The notes under the pieces were generated by a model. The model had not been told where the DNA came from and ran no database searches. It saw only the letters and a list, made by a program, of their open reading frames with translations. Positions 45,481 to 58,138 of a DNA stretch of 64,000 nucleotides are shown in pieces (positions within the stretch are counted from its first letter, which is position 1; each line of letters starts with the position of its first letter). Source of the DNA: Pieris napi (Eukaryota > Arthropoda > Insecta > Lepidoptera > Pieridae); contig NC_062239.1 in NCBI RefSeq assembly GCF_905475465.1, forward strand, positions 7,440,001-7,504,000. Direction: 5' to 3'. The position numbers and the translations under genes were made by a program.

Positions 45481-47574
45481 AATATCCTACTCAAATGTCG
45501 CTACTCATTCATCCTTTCTTGCTTTTTTGCTCTAAATAAATTCTCCGCGTTTCTATGCAAAGTATTATAAATCATCAATTATGTCTTATTCCATAGTAAA
45601 GATCGTCTAGAGTTCGTTCAGGATGAAGTGGCAGTGAGATGAATTTTACGCGCTTGTAGGTCTAATGATTAAAAATGGACTACAGTCCGAACTTGAAGCG
45701 AACACATTTATAATTTTAAGAACATACTTAATCGGACATCACTGTTGGTCTAGATATAAATCACTTCACTATTTTCATTACTTTAATGTTAAATTCAATT
45801 ATAAATCAAAGCCATTTGGGCCGTCAATAGTCACAAGTTAGTACTTAAGTCAAGCATTAGCAATTAATGCAATTGCCTGTTACAGTTCATTGAACTATAG
45901 TCTGCTGATTTGTACCCATATGTTGATAATACCAAATTGAGTTGTATAATTATTTATGGATATACCACACATTTCCTTTATATAAATATCATTATAGTAT
46001 AGTTATTGTAAAAATATATACACACTTGCTACCACTACCGATGAATGTTAACAACCAATGGTGACTTGGTTGAACAATGATTTCATTAAACTTTGAGGCG
46101 GTGGGTGAGGCTTCAGACAAACGCCGCTGATTTTTGGGTGTAAGAGTCGCGCGTCTAGACACTGATCTCGTTAGTCAAATTTAAGAATAGTTACACCTTA
46201 AAAAATCCACAAATTGCTTAAAACGCACCTTAGGTGTTTTGAAGTCGTTAATGCGATGATAGAACCAATTCTATTTTGTACCTTTATTTGTTTAATATTC
46301 ATAACACTTGCTTCTCTATCGATAGCATGGCTGTAAATTAATAATTTATTAAAGAATATACAAGTTAACTAGAATTCAGATTTCCCAAATCCAATTTTAG
46401 TTTGGATTGTACATTTATTTTGCACTGGTCCATTCAATTTACCAAGATCACGTTACATAAGTGCGCAGTGCATAACTAACTCCAATATCAAAGCCGTAAA
46501 AATAGTGTTAAACATGAGTTCCTTTATTGCGTTGTTAAATACGAGAGAACAGGATATTACGGCCAATACGAAACGCGACAATTTGTACCAAATTGCGATA
46601 TTATGTGACGGGCGGTAATGACCGCCGGATAATAGCTTTGGACTTTTAGCTTTAAGCTTTATTTGTTCGCCTATCAAAAGTTAATATTTACTAATTAAAA
46701 GTTGTGATCATTTTTTTTACTCTAATATCTATAAACAATGTCGATAGTTAGATAAACATAAGACATAAGAATAATAAGTTACGAAGATTTATTAAAGGAC
46801 AGATTATTTAGTATTTGAAACGTTAATTGAGTTTTTTTAATGACGCTTTCCTTGTGATGTTTCATTACCAAAGGAATCAGTGTTAATTTCGGCTAAAATG
46901 AAAAATCAGACTAGAACAATATATCGGGTATTTTTTGTCGGGAAAGGATAATTATTTATGCTTTTGCTCATCAACGGGTTGGGATCGTGTTTAGCTTTGT
47001 CGAAGTGGCGTGTAGACGCCATGCCATCTTCATCCAATGGGCCATGGTAGGGAGCTTCAGGTCGTGGTGGAAATCGCCGTTTGTGCGTCCTAATGATTAT
47101 ATATTTTATAATAATTGATAAGTGCCAAAAAATGTTACAGCTTCTTCCTTCGCTATGATATATTTTTCATACAAAACAGTCAGAATGTGTATCCTATTTT
47201 AAACAGAATACCAAAAAAGATTATTTGTAATGTTCATGAAAAGAAAAAACGTAACATTTTTCTTTTATTTCTTCATTTGGAAAAGAAACAATTTAATATT
47301 GTCATCGTAAGCCAAAGTATAAGATAAAACAAAGACGATTTACAAAAGTAACCTCGTTTTTCACATAGTATTTCTATTCAAGGGTATAAAGACTTTCATA
47401 AATTTCCCTTGTTATGAAATGAAATGTTGAGTTCTTCGGGTTCCTTAGGAAAAATGTTTATATTGAACTCAAAAGAGATTTCTGTTTTTAACAAATTATT
47501 GTTATTGGACTACTCTATACTTATATTATTAGTACGTAGGTATTTAGAGTCTAAGTCTAAATCATACAGAAAAT
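45481..47574. other. Stretch with no recognised repeat
   Basis: Mostly AT-rich. Balanced patches at 46080-46170 and 46980-47090 match nothing I recognise. Confidence 0.4.
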
Positions 47575-47915
47575 AAGGCAATTGAAATGGCGCTCGACCG
47601 GGCACATGACGAGAGATAGCAGGTTAAAATTGACAAAAAATTTACAGAATTGCAACCACGAGATGGAAAAAGAGAAGAGGAAGACAGAGCAAGAGATGGG
47701 CAGACGATATAAAGAGAATAGGAGGCACAACTTGGACAAGAAGAGCTAACATCAGAAAAGAATGGAAGCAGCTGGAAGAGGCCTGTGTGTCACAGGAAGC
47801 GCTGATTACCAAAAACGGGTCATATGACGTATTAGATTAAGTTAGGTTACGTAACTTAAATAAGTGTTAATATATTATACTGGGTGTCAGCAATAAAGGC
47901 TTAATAATAAAAATT
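47575..47915 (+). pseudogene. RTE-type ORF2 C-terminal fragment
   Basis: The plus strand encodes, with small frame disruptions, KRKRGRQSKRWADDIKRIG, then GTTWTRRANIRKEWKQLEEA and a stop. The pattern GRP-RW-DDI ... W-R-A-R-W-LEEA is the usual C-terminal tail of RTE-type proteins. The 3' UTR (TGGGTGTCAGCAATAAAGGC) is followed by TTAATAATAA. A second copy in antisense is at 52016-52290. Confidence 0.72.
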
Positions 47916-48822
47916 TAGAGTCTATGGGATATTGTTACTATTATTTAGTCGCTAAACAGGAGCAATCTAATGCGCGCGTGTCTGTGGATTTGAAGATTAT
48001 CCAGTCTGTTTGTAAGAGTTCAAAGAGGAGGCACTAATTACCCTTCCCAGAAGCCTATTCCAGTCAGCCACTACTCGGTTTAGAAGATTTTTTTTTAGAG
48101 AATTTGTATTATATTGAATTTTCAGTTGTAAAGAACTTACATTTTTATATTATATTTTTGGTCACGTTTCTTCCCGAAACATTAATTAATCCTCTTGGCA
48201 ACATAGTCACGAAGATATTCGCGGAAATGGACTCGTATGTGAATAATCGTATATAACAAACTATTTAATGGTTGAAATTCAAGTAGGCAAGAAACTAACC
48301 GCCGTACAAAAACATTAAAAACTTTCAGTCTATATCAGAAATAAAATAACTTATACGTAACCAATGTTAATAGACCAGTATATACCGTAAAGTTAATAGA
48401 AACATTTATCAGAAAAAGTGTGAATGTAGTTAAAAAGAAGAAAATGAAATTAAAGAAGAATAGATTTAGAATGCAAATAGACTGATTAAGTTTTAATGAA
48501 CGAAGGGAAAGTCTTCCTATAAAATACATTTATAAAATAGCTCTGAGAAACGACTTGTATTTCTTTACCAATCAAATTTCTAAAACTGTTGTTTTCATTA
48601 AATGTATGAATAATACCAACGGAACTTATGATATTAAACTTCATTTTGCATACGTTTTTAACACAACGCTTGCTTATTATTCGAGTGTGAGGTGATATAT
48701 ATGATTCCAGCTATTTCATATTCTAACAAAACAGTATATTTACTCGGTTAGAATAAGTAAAAAAAACGAATTTAATGAATGTCTTGACTCTTTTCATTTT
48801 ATTTCTTATGTGGCCTTGTTGG
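47916..48822. other. Stretch with no recognised feature
   Basis: AT-rich with nothing recognised. Confidence 0.45.
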
Positions 48823-49665
48823 TTTTTTTTTTATAGAACGGGGGGCAAACGGGCAGGAGGCTCACCTGATGTTAAGTGATACCGCCGCCCATGGACACTC
48901 TCAATGCCAGAGGGCTCGCGAGTGCGCTGCCGGCCTTTTTGGAATTGGTACGCTCTTTTCTTGAAGGACCCTAAGTCGAATTGGTTCGGAAATACTTCAG
49001 TGGGCAGCTGGTTCCACATAGTGGTGGTGCGCGGCAAAAACTGCTTTGAAAAACGCTCAGTTGTGGAACGGCGGACGTCGAGGTGATACGGGTGGAATTT
49101 CGTATTCTGTCTCGACGTCCGATGATGAAATTCAGCTGCAGGTATTAATCCGAACAACTCCTCTGAACACTCTCCATGGTAAATGCGGCAGAAGATGCAG
49201 AGTGACCCCACATCTCTACGCAACGCCAAAGGATCAAGCCGCTCGGAGAGGGATTGGTCGTCGACGATTCGAACCGCTCTGCGTTGTATACGGTCAAGTG
49301 GAAGGAGCTGGTACTGGGGAGCCCCCGCCCAGAGGTGAGAGCAGTACTCCATGTGGGGCCGAATTTGCGCTTTATATAGTTGCATGCGGTGGCCCGGAGT
49401 AAAGTACCGCCTCGCCTTGCTGAGCACACCAAGCTTTTTGGAGGCTAATTTAGCCTTTCCCTCCAAGTGACCGCGAAACTGAACGTTGTTCGATATGTCA
49501 ACGCCAAGTATTCCAATGCTGGCTGTGGCTTTAAGAAGAGTGTTTTCGAAAAGAGGAGTAGCGACAAAGGGTGTTTTTTTAGCGGAAAACGCGCAAACTT
49601 GTGTCTTCTTGGGGTTAAATTGGACTAGGTTTAGTCTGCCCCAGTCTGAGACTCCACGTAGTAGA
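48823..49665 (-). pseudogene. CR1-like non-LTR retrotransposon, ORF2 C-terminal third plus 3' UTR
   Basis: This is the longest copy of the family. The minus frame is open from about 49665 to 48831. It begins LLRGVSDWGRLNLVQFNPKK, then IGILGVDISNNVQF, then YKAQIRPHMEYCSHLWAG, RIQRRAVRIV and TTTMWNQLPTEVFPNQFDL. It represents the RT thumb and C-terminal domain of a Jockey/CR1-group protein; the catalytic YADD region and the endonuclease are missing because of 5' truncation. The 3' UTR is short and ends in an A run (T-run at 48823-48832). The open frame over ~270 codons shows a recent insertion. It encodes no complete enzyme. Confidence 0.88.
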
Positions 49666-51569
49666 TAGGTGTAGATAGATGCGTATATATATGTACATAT
49701 GCTTTTAGATTATTTTTAACTAACTAAATGGGACCTTTTAAATAATTTGCCTTAAATGTTAGACAAATTTGAAATTCGAATTTAAAAAGACTCATGACTA
49801 TACTATTGCAATAGTAAAAAACCTAGGTGTATTCAAATGTAAGCTAATTTTGATGATTCATGATCAATGTGATTATAGGATACAAACTACATATAAATTA
49901 CACGGAATATAAAATGTGTGTACAAATTACAATTCCATGAAGCATGGATATATAATGGACCAATATATATAATATATATGTTTGATAAGACATACATAGA
50001 ATAATAGGTTTTATTAGTTTTAATGACCACACCACAACCAAATACAATGCGGATGACATAACATCGTAAATTTTGCGTCTAAGTCATGTTTACGATTATC
50101 TTCGTACGAGCAAATGATTATTTATCAACAACAACTTTCGAATTATATAATTATATTAAATTACCCTAAGGTAGAAAATCACATACTCAACCTTGTGTAG
50201 TTTAAGTATTAGTTAGAGAGCGAGCGAAACCAAACATACATCTAACAAAAAATACTTGGCCGAATAAAATTCCCTGAGAGACTTATTGACGAAAGCCTAT
50301 TTTTGCTTTGGTCTTGGAAAACAAATTTCATGAATAAATTTTTCCTTTGTAAACAAATCGACTAGGTCCATATTAAATTAGGCCTCTCCGGGCACAATAA
50401 AGCTAAAGTTTGGTTTCCGATATTCTTATCGTTTTATAACATTTGTTATTTATCCAGACGTATTTTTATCCTTTGATATCAATGCGGTGGAAATAACAAG
50501 TATAAATTCAAAATGAACACAATTTGACTAAACGACATATCTTTGCTGGACGCATTATGATTTAGTTTTTAATATAAAAAGAGAAACGGTATTAAATATT
50601 ATGACCAATATAATGCAGTTCATTTAAAGTTGACGATGCCTTATCTTATAACGTTAATTTCTTATAAGAAATCATGTTTGTGATTATCATAAAGTTTCTT
50701 TAAAGGCGCATTCAATTTCTGATTAGCGCAGATTAAGAAACGTTATTACGTCATTTATTTAAAGTAAATTATTTATTTACGTATTTGTTGTCTATAAATA
50801 TTACAGTTAATGCTTTTTTCCTTACCTTGGTGATGCAATGAATATGAAATTTCTACTTCGAAATTCAAAGTGAAACGTATGGTTTTTTGTAAATGGCAAT
50901 CGATTTTGGTAAATATAACCGTACCTTTTTAACTGACTTAAAAAACCCAGTTAAAGATTGTGAATTTTTATGGTAATGCATAACTCTTTCGTCTGTGGAT
51001 TTTGACAATTGAAGTTTCAAATGATTCGGTATAGCGTCTAGGCATCCAAATCCAATCAGGCATATATACACTTCATGCCCTTGTAAAAAAAAACTAATTA
51101 TATTGTAATATTAATTCTGATTACAGATATTTCATTATAATTATTAACCCAATTCAAAGTAAACACATCACTTACGTCGCAACTTTTTGAAGTTCACTGG
51201 CTCGCACATTAGTTCTATGAAACTAAAGCTACTTGTTAGCCACTAAAACGCTGTCTTCAGTTCTTTAATGGTTCTAAATGCCTTTGTATTAAAATTGAAA
51301 CATTCATACCGCTGCGTAGACGCATATCAAAGCATTAATAAAAGCGTGCAGCAAATTCCACTTTACAATGCAATAAAGTAAGATGAACTAAGTAACGAAG
51401 TGACATGCTTTTACGATGACTCGCAAACGACTTACAACATTAAACATCTTGTTTACATTTTATTGCTTACTTTACACGGCCCATGTGAGACGTTACGTGC
51501 TAACTGCTATCGCTAGGGATTTTATACAGTCTTTAATATATGTCAATTGAAAAACTGGTACATGTTATA
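49666..51569. other. Stretch with no recognised feature
   Basis: Very AT-rich, with no repeat family or convincing frame. Confidence 0.45.
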
Positions 51570-51929
51570 CCTTATATATAAAATTCTCGTGTCACAATGT
51601 TAGTTACCGTACTCCTCCGAAACGGCTTGACCGATTTTTGTCAAATTTTATATGCATATTCAGTAGGTCTGAGAATCGGCTACTGTCTATTTTTCATACC
51701 CCTATGCGATAAGGGTTGTCAACCGCTAACATTTTGCTTATTTTTTGGACGAGATATAATTTTTTTTTATGATACATCAAACTAAAATACATACAACCCT
51801 TAATTTTCACCCCTCTACGATCAACCCCTACTTTTTATTATTGATAGCTATATTTTTATGAGCTCAAAAAATGTTTCCTAGAAATAATATACAAGTACAT
51901 GGCAAAACATCGTTTATGGGGTCAGCTAG
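51570..51929 (+). mobile_element. Non-autonomous Helitron, group B
   Basis: The 5' region CTTATATATAAAATTCTCGT and GTCACAATGTTAGTTACCGT is followed by TCCGAAACGGCTTGACCGAT. It ends ATGGGGTCAGCTAG before T. The expected TC start is mutated to CC. The interior CATACAACCCTTAATTTTCA with CCCCTCTACGATCAACCCCT also occurs in antisense at 61407-61695. Confidence 0.8.
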
Positions 51930-52015
51930 TGACACTATAAATATGCTTATTAGCATGCGTAAGATGAGCATTATCTGAAGCCCTACGTTTGTTAAGGTGT
52001 AATATATAACACATA

Positions 52016-52290
52016 TCATTTTATTATTATTATTATTACGCCTTTACTGCTGACACCCAGTAACATATAATTAAAAACGTTTAAGTTACATAACCTAACT
52101 TAATCTAATACATCAGATGTGTCGGTTTTTGGTTATCAGCGTGCCCTGTGACACATAGGCCTCTTCCAGCTGCTTCTATTCTTTTCTAATGTTAGCTCTT
52201 CTTGTCTAAGTTATGCCTCCTATTCTCTTTATATCGTCTGTCCATCTTTTTCTCTGTCTTCCACTTTTACTTTTTTATCTCGTGGTTGCC
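52016..52290 (-). pseudogene. RTE-type ORF2 C-terminal fragment
   Basis: Antisense copy of the 47575 family. CTTCCAGCTGCTTCTATTCT, GTTATGCCTCCTATTCTCTT and ATATCGTCTGTCCATC are complements of the LEEA, IGG-T and W-DDI coding blocks. The left border is a TTATTATTATTATTA run, the expected position of an RTE 3' tail. Confidence 0.72.
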
Positions 52291-52299
52291 ATTTTGTAT

Positions 52300-52590
52300 G
52301 TGTAGAGCAGTGTTTGCCTAGTGGCTTCAGCGTGACTCTCATACCTGAGGTTGTAGGTTCGATCCCCCGCTGTGCACCAATGGACTTTCTTTCTATGTGC
52401 GCGTTTAACATTTGCTCGAACAGTGGGAACATCGTGAGGAAACCGACATGTCTTTGACCCAAAAAGTCGACGGCGTGTGTCAGGCACTGGAGGCTGATCA
52501 CCTACTTGCCTATTAGATTTAAAAATGATCATGAAACAGATTCAGCAATCTGAGGCCAAGACCTTAAGAGGTTGTAGCGCCACTGATTAT
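52300..52590 (+). mobile_element. SINE-B, full length reference copy
   Basis: The head GTTTGCCTAGTGGCTTCAGC holds the A box, and GGTTCGATCCCCCGC the B box. CACCAATGGACTTTCTTTCT, CATCGTGAGGAAACCGACAT, GTCGACGGCGTGTGTCAGGC, GGCTGATCACCTACTTGCCT, AATGATCATGAAACAGATTC and GTTGTAGCGCCACTGATTAT follow in order. The pol III boxes are nearly intact. It lies directly beside the RTE fragment. The six other clear copies are defined against this one. Confidence 0.9.
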
Positions 52591-53761
52591 TATTATAATT
52601 ATTTACCATTTTGTAATTAAGTTTTGTCCATTTTTGGCTCTTGAACATACATCATAGTTAGTTGTAATTTTAATGAAGTATTCTATTATTCTATAAAGAT
52701 GCACGATGGGCGAGGTTGTGTTCTGTAATTTCCGAGGTCACTTTTGGTCGAGGGGCCAGCAGAGTAAATAAGTAATCTATTTTCAGCATGATAAATAATA
52801 TCCTCGTGTCAATAAATGTTTTCTTTTATTGGTTTATAATATGTTATGTTGTACACATTAAGTGTATGTATATATACATCATGAGTTTGGACAAATCAGA
52901 CTTGATTACTAGGATGTGAATTTGTGACTATAACAAAAAAAATATTGGTTGTTTGTAAAGTAGGTTTACGATCGAGATGTTTACGTGATAACGTCTTATT
53001 GGTGATATAAGTTTTTGGGAAGTAAGGAATTAATGAAGATAACAATTTTTTCAAATTTTAAATTACATCTATCGTTTTATTCACACTTTTGATGATAAAT
53101 TTCGGGTGTAAAATGACAAGTTTACTTATTCGACTATGATATACATTTTTCTTCATACATTCACGGAATGACTGGCAGCGCTCGAGATGAGACGGGAGAT
53201 CGGTCCGTCTCTCTCTCGTTATACCTGCGATCGCGCTCGTGAGGTTTTGGTGTGACACAAGTTTCTGAACATGTCACCCGACTAAAACGATTTTAAAGAC
53301 GTGATCACGTCAAAACCTTTGATAAATACCACTACTATATTTGAGTTCTGCAAGCAACACTCACCAGAAACCAAAGCATCACACCACACTTGTGAGGCAT
53401 GTGTTTTGTTACTACTTAATATTTAGTATAAATAAAATACTAGCGTCTATTCGTATTTTCATTCATCTTAAGATATTCAGACCACAGGTCTTTCATAGTT
53501 CACTGAACGAATTTAAATCAGTGGGAGCCGTGCTTCGCTTACGTAACCCTCGGTTCCGCTGTAACCGCACGTCGCACAAACAAACATATACATGCGCTTA
53601 TATAAGGAAAGACTACAATTGGACTAAATGCAATTTGCTTCTTAGAGAAGTGATACGTTTGTGGCGACATGAGATACATATGAAAACTCTTTGTGAAAAT
53701 ATATAAAAGCGAAGTTTACGAAACGAAAAAAATATATTAATTTAATAATAGGGTTCGTATA
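52591..53761. other. Stretch with no recognised repeat
   Basis: A balanced patch at 53160-53260 (GATGAGACGGGAGATCGGTC, GCGATCGCGCTCGTGAGG) has no partner here. A 121-codon frame at 53341-53706 has no recognisable domain. Confidence 0.4.
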
Positions 53762-53764
53762 CAG

Positions 53765-54005
53765 CCCTGCGATTCTGTAACTCACTTCACGAACTCACAC
53801 AGCGGTTTTCGCATCGGCGGTCTCTCTCAAATCAGTCGTGAAGCAGTCCTTTTATGATTTGGCATTCTGATAAACAATAAAGTACAAGCTCCCACCTTTT
53901 CAGAATGCCAAATCATAAAAGGACTGCTTCACGACTGATTTGAGAGAGACCGCCGATGCGAAAACCGCTGTGTGAGTTCGTGAAGTGAGTTACAGAATCG
54001 CAGGG
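53765..54005. mobile_element. CWG-MITE, perfect foldback copy
   Basis: The left arm (53764-53870) and right arm (53900-54006) are exact reverse complements over 107 bases, with a 29-base loop. One terminal pair belongs to the target duplication. Arm landmarks are CCCTGCGATTCTGTAACTCA, GCGGTTTTCGCATCGGCGGT and ATGATTTGGCATTCTGA. CAG lies on both sides (53762-53764 and 54006-54008). The arms correspond to the left half of the copy at 19544. Any transcript through it would fold into a long double strand. Confidence 0.92.
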
Positions 54006-54008
54006 CAG

Positions 54009-55119
54009 GTCGTTTATTGTTACCATTTGTTTAAAGCCTGGTTTTGTATTTTTACAATCATGCTAACACGATTATATCAAAAATAACTAGGAACACACAT
54101 TAAGTCAATACAAACAAAAATTTGATGCATTTTTACCAAATACTCATATTTTTGGTTGTTATACATATTAAACGTAATTTTTTGCTAAAGGAAGTCAAAA
54201 TATCTATATTATCACCACGGTCCAGAAAAAAACCTTTTGTGAACCATCAATTATTGTAAAAAACATCTTCTAGCTAAATATATTTTAATTTAGTTAATAC
54301 CAACAAAAGTTTATTTATTCATTCCTTAATTCCAAGAACTTATCATGAAACATCAAACGTATGAAATCGTGGTATTCTAGCACCTACAATAACATAACTA
54401 AATACTCAGAGAATAACTTTTGAAAGGCAATTGTGAAAGTTATTGAAAGTTCAATTTGTTTAATCCGTTTGACTTCACGTAATACAGAATTTCAAATGAA
54501 ACTCAAATATTTTACACAAACCCGGACGAGTTATTTCAGAGTGAATTAGAATAGATTTTAAAAATACTTCCACTTATTGTAACACTTAAAAGTCAAAATA
54601 TAATTTACACATGTAGGTTATTATATTCTTTTATTGCAAGTCATCAAATCAAAAGTGTAGTAAGTAATTTTCCAAGTATTTTTCTAATTATATTAATGAT
54701 TACCCAATAAAACACATTCTTTCCTACTACTAATTGTTGGAAAGCTGCACAGGACAAGGAGCCCTGGAAGATTCTCATTTCGGAGGCCAAGACTCTTTTT
54801 GTGTCGCAGAGCCAGCGAGTGAGTGAGTGGAAGTTTCCCACGAGGAACAAATCTCTAAATTTATTACAACTGTGGAGTATTTTTTTACAATATAATATAA
54901 CAAATGAGAAATAAGAATCATAAACCATGAAATTAAAATATTTTTTTGTTTTTGATTTGATTTATTATAGATATACTAAAGACGGAAATGGTAATTACCT
55001 TAATAAGTTATATAACATCTCTTGACGGATTATTCGGTTGGGTTAAAGAGGCTTTACCGTGAACGTGGTAAAAATGTATGAGCTGGCTACAATATATATG
55101 TTGCGTGGCTTAAAATTTG
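54009..55119. other. Stretch with no recognised feature
   Basis: AT-rich. A 94-codon frame at 54644-54928 (minus) has no known relatives. Confidence 0.4.
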
Positions 55120-55280
55120 TGCATAGTATAGTAACTTTAATAAAAACCGTGTTTCTTGCCAGTTCTTCTCGCCCGCTATGTTTATGGTTAATTGGTAGTA
55201 TTATTACAACTTAGAATTATCTATATTTTTTTAATGACGTCTAATATAAGCACTAAATGAATTCTGATTTCATTAGCTCT
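55120..55280 (+). mobile_element. LINE-type retroposon 3' end, diverged
   Basis: GTTTCTTGCCAGTTCTTCTC, then a TGACGT-TAAGCACTAAATGAATT end, parallels the 3' end at 16095-16280. Confidence 0.5.
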
Positions 55281-56508
55281 AAAACTAGTTTACTAAATAA
55301 CACGTACTAACAAAAGTTAACCTACGTTATAAATGATTACAGAATCCTATTTTCCAAAAGGTGATGAGAACAGGCAATGTAATGCAGCCTCGAAGATCCC
55401 AGTTTCTCGGTTCATTGGAGTCCCTATATCCCTGGATCAACCCCACTTATCGCCAATCCGGCCAGACCGAAAATTCTTCCCCTATAAAATCGGATCAACG
55501 ATTCTTTAGACTTTTTCTCGAACACTTAGATCAAACTCAGCTTTTAACGTTGAAAAGAAAATTACTTTTTAGGAAAAATATTTTTATTTTTCTTAATGGG
55601 ATTTGACTTGGGGATGTAATGTGGTTATTAAAATGTACCTTCATTTGCAATAATATATTTGTGATATATGATTATAATACTTGCCGGGTCGAAGCTTGAC
55701 ATTCTTAAAAGTTCTTTATATGTATTTTTTGATGTTGTTATAACATAATCAGTTGAGGGTATTTCATAAAAAGATGAGAGACGGACGGCGAATGGCCTGC
55801 AAAGAGATTTCGCAATATTGAGAAATATGTTTTATTATTACATTAAACTAAATTTGCTTTGTGAATTTGTGTAATATTGCAAGGACCTTTGCAACGCCCT
55901 CAAATGAGAACAGCTCAGGACCATCCTAAAATCCTCCTGATTCTCTTTGTTTGTTTAGATTAGACTCAGTTTAAATTTTTTACTTCTAAGTATTGTAAAT
56001 ATTTGAGGTTAGGATTAGTTTTTTATAATTAAATTTACTTATAAAATCTAATGCCAAATTAATAAATTGTTTGATTTTAAGTTTAATATGTAATTGGTTT
56101 TAATTATTAATATTCATAGATTGTTAACTTAAGGAACAACAAAATCTTCAAATATTATTCCGGCATACTTATTTATTTGAATGTTTACCCATCAGAGCTC
56201 AGATTTGTTCTTTTTTATATTTGTCCTGTATAATTATATATTTATATTATACATAAAATCGTCTCAACACTTTACCTTTACTGATTTCAGGTGCGAAATA
56301 AAATCTGTCAGGTACAGATGTACGAATTATGATCGGCGGGCTAAATATTCTTAATGTATGGCTAGAGTGGGATCGGGGGCGCAATGACAGGGAAAAGTCA
56401 ATTATACGCAAGGACGGCTTACAAGAGGCGGCTCAATTCAGCTTTATCACGACTACATTGGATGGGGCAAAGCACAAAAAGAAGCTGTTATTTTCGGGAG
56501 CACGTGTT
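55281..56508. other. Stretch with no recognised feature
   Basis: An 81-codon frame at 55361-55606 and a balanced patch at 56290-56500 match no family I know. Confidence 0.4.
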
Positions 56509-56748
56509 TCTTTTTTTTTATAAAACGGGGGGCAAACGGGCAGGAGGCTCACCTGATGTTAAGTGATACCGCTGCCCATGGACACTCTCAATGCCAGAGG
56601 GCTCGAGGGCTCGAGTGCGTTGCCGGCCTTTTAAGAATTGGTACGCTCTTTTCTTGAAGGTCGAATTGGTTCGGAAATACTTCAGTGGGCAGCTGGTTCC
56701 ACATAGTGGTGGTGCACGGCAAAGACTGCCTTGAAAAACGCTCAGTTG
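56509..56748 (-). mobile_element. CR1-like 3' end with part of the coding region
   Basis: T-run, AAACGGGGGGCAAACGGGCA, GGAGGCTCACCTGATGTTAA, a local GGGCTCGAGGGCTCGAG duplication and AATACTTCAGTGGGCAGCTG closely match the 48823 copy. It is 5' truncated after GAAAAACGCTCAGTTG. High similarity suggests a fairly young insertion. Confidence 0.9.
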
Positions 56749-57986
56749 TAATGATCTTGTTCTTAATCAGTTATAATTTGTTGGGGAATTATCAGTAATT
56801 TTATAAGGAATCAGTTTATTACGGCTGTTTGCGATGTTGAAAACGAAGCATATTTGTGGTCTCTAGGAGCAGAACGAATTTCCAACACTTCGATGAAACA
56901 AAGACAATGTGCGCGCTTAATAAACGAATTCACAATTAAGAAAATAAATAGTTATTTTTTTGGTAACCAGAAATATACGAAACCTGAATAATACTGTTTC
57001 CATCGTCGAAAAGTAACTTGCTGAACTATGCTTGTTGCATAATTTTTCCAAACAAGTTAAAACTTTTTGACAATTGTCTGCGGAATTAAATCATCAAAGG
57101 GCAACGTACCCTTTGATGATTGAAGCTTAAATTTGAAGATGTATTCGGTGTTAGTCGTTCCTAGTTTGAGTATCTACTAACAAGTTGAGAAATACATGTA
57201 AAAAACCAACGCTTTGTCTTATAATTTAGACCAATCTTCGAGCTCTGAGGTAGATGGGAGGAATAATCGTCTAATTGAGCCGGAGTTATATCCCACCTCC
57301 TTCAAAGATCTTTTCTACGTTTCAAGATTATCTTATAATTTTTCTTCTTGTTTCAACATCTACATTATGCTAATATAATTGGTTGGTGGGAGTTTAAAAA
57401 TCCTCAGTTATAGCAGCTTTCACATTACCCTTATATTATTTTAGGGACTCGTAATAATTATGTCAAAGTTTTTTACAAAATTTAGAAAGACAACTTATTT
57501 AATTAAATAATACATACATAAAAGAAGAATACAAACACATAATAAATCGTTTATTTGCAAAGTAGTCCATTCAGATTGATTAATTATAAAAAAACACCGC
57601 ACAATCAGCCATATGCATGCATCATATTAATTATCATGATGTCATTATAATAATAACAGTTAATTATGATTGTTGTCAAACTTATGGTCTAAATACTCAC
57701 CCACGATATAAAGGCACCTTGCCTTTAAAAATTTAATCACCTTACCCTTGACGATCACTTTACACGATCTATAACTTCTAGGAATGTGATTAAATAGTTT
57801 GATAGTAATGGCGTAACAACATTTTAAATACAACATGCTGCAATATGCACGCACCCACAGCCGCGTTGAATCTCTCGGTAGATACAGGCAAGTTTCTGTA
57901 ATGTTTTGAATAATTTCATAACTGCTATTAGGGTATATAAACTTAGTACTGTCAAAATACCGAGTTCATAAAAATATGGTCTACAG
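56749..57986. other. Stretch with one short hairpin
   Basis: AATCATCAAAGGG (57089-57101) pairs exactly with CCCTTTGATGATT (57109-57121) around a 7-base loop. No gene or repeat family recognised. Confidence 0.45.
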
Positions 57987-58135
57987 CCTTGCGATTCTGT
58001 AACTCACTTTTCGAACTCATACGGCGGTTTTCACAGCGGCGGTCGCGCTCAAATCAGTCGTAAAGCACTAATTTTACGATTTGGCATTCTCATAAACAAT
58101 AAACTACAAGGAGGGACCTTATTACAATCGCAAGG
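57987..58135. mobile_element. CWG-MITE, internally deleted copy
   Basis: Starts CCTTGCGATTCTGTAACTCA and ends with a short ACAATCGCAAGG. CAG lies on both sides (57984-57986 and 58136-58138). The left half resembles the 19544 copy, and the right half is deleted to the terminus. Confidence 0.85.
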
Positions 58136-58138
58136 CAG

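Noticed and set aside
47557..47739. 60-codon minus-strand frame as a membrane protein
   Set aside because: It is the antisense of the RTE C-terminal coding segment; its hydrophobicity comes from the A-rich sense strand.
52300..52380. Genuine tRNA gene
   Set aside because: Same reasoning: tRNA-like head of SINE-B, repeated at 421, 7743, 16966 and 20502.
53341..53706. 121-codon open frame on the plus strand
   Set aside because: No recognisable domain, no ATG at its stated start (alternative codon) and no splice or family support.
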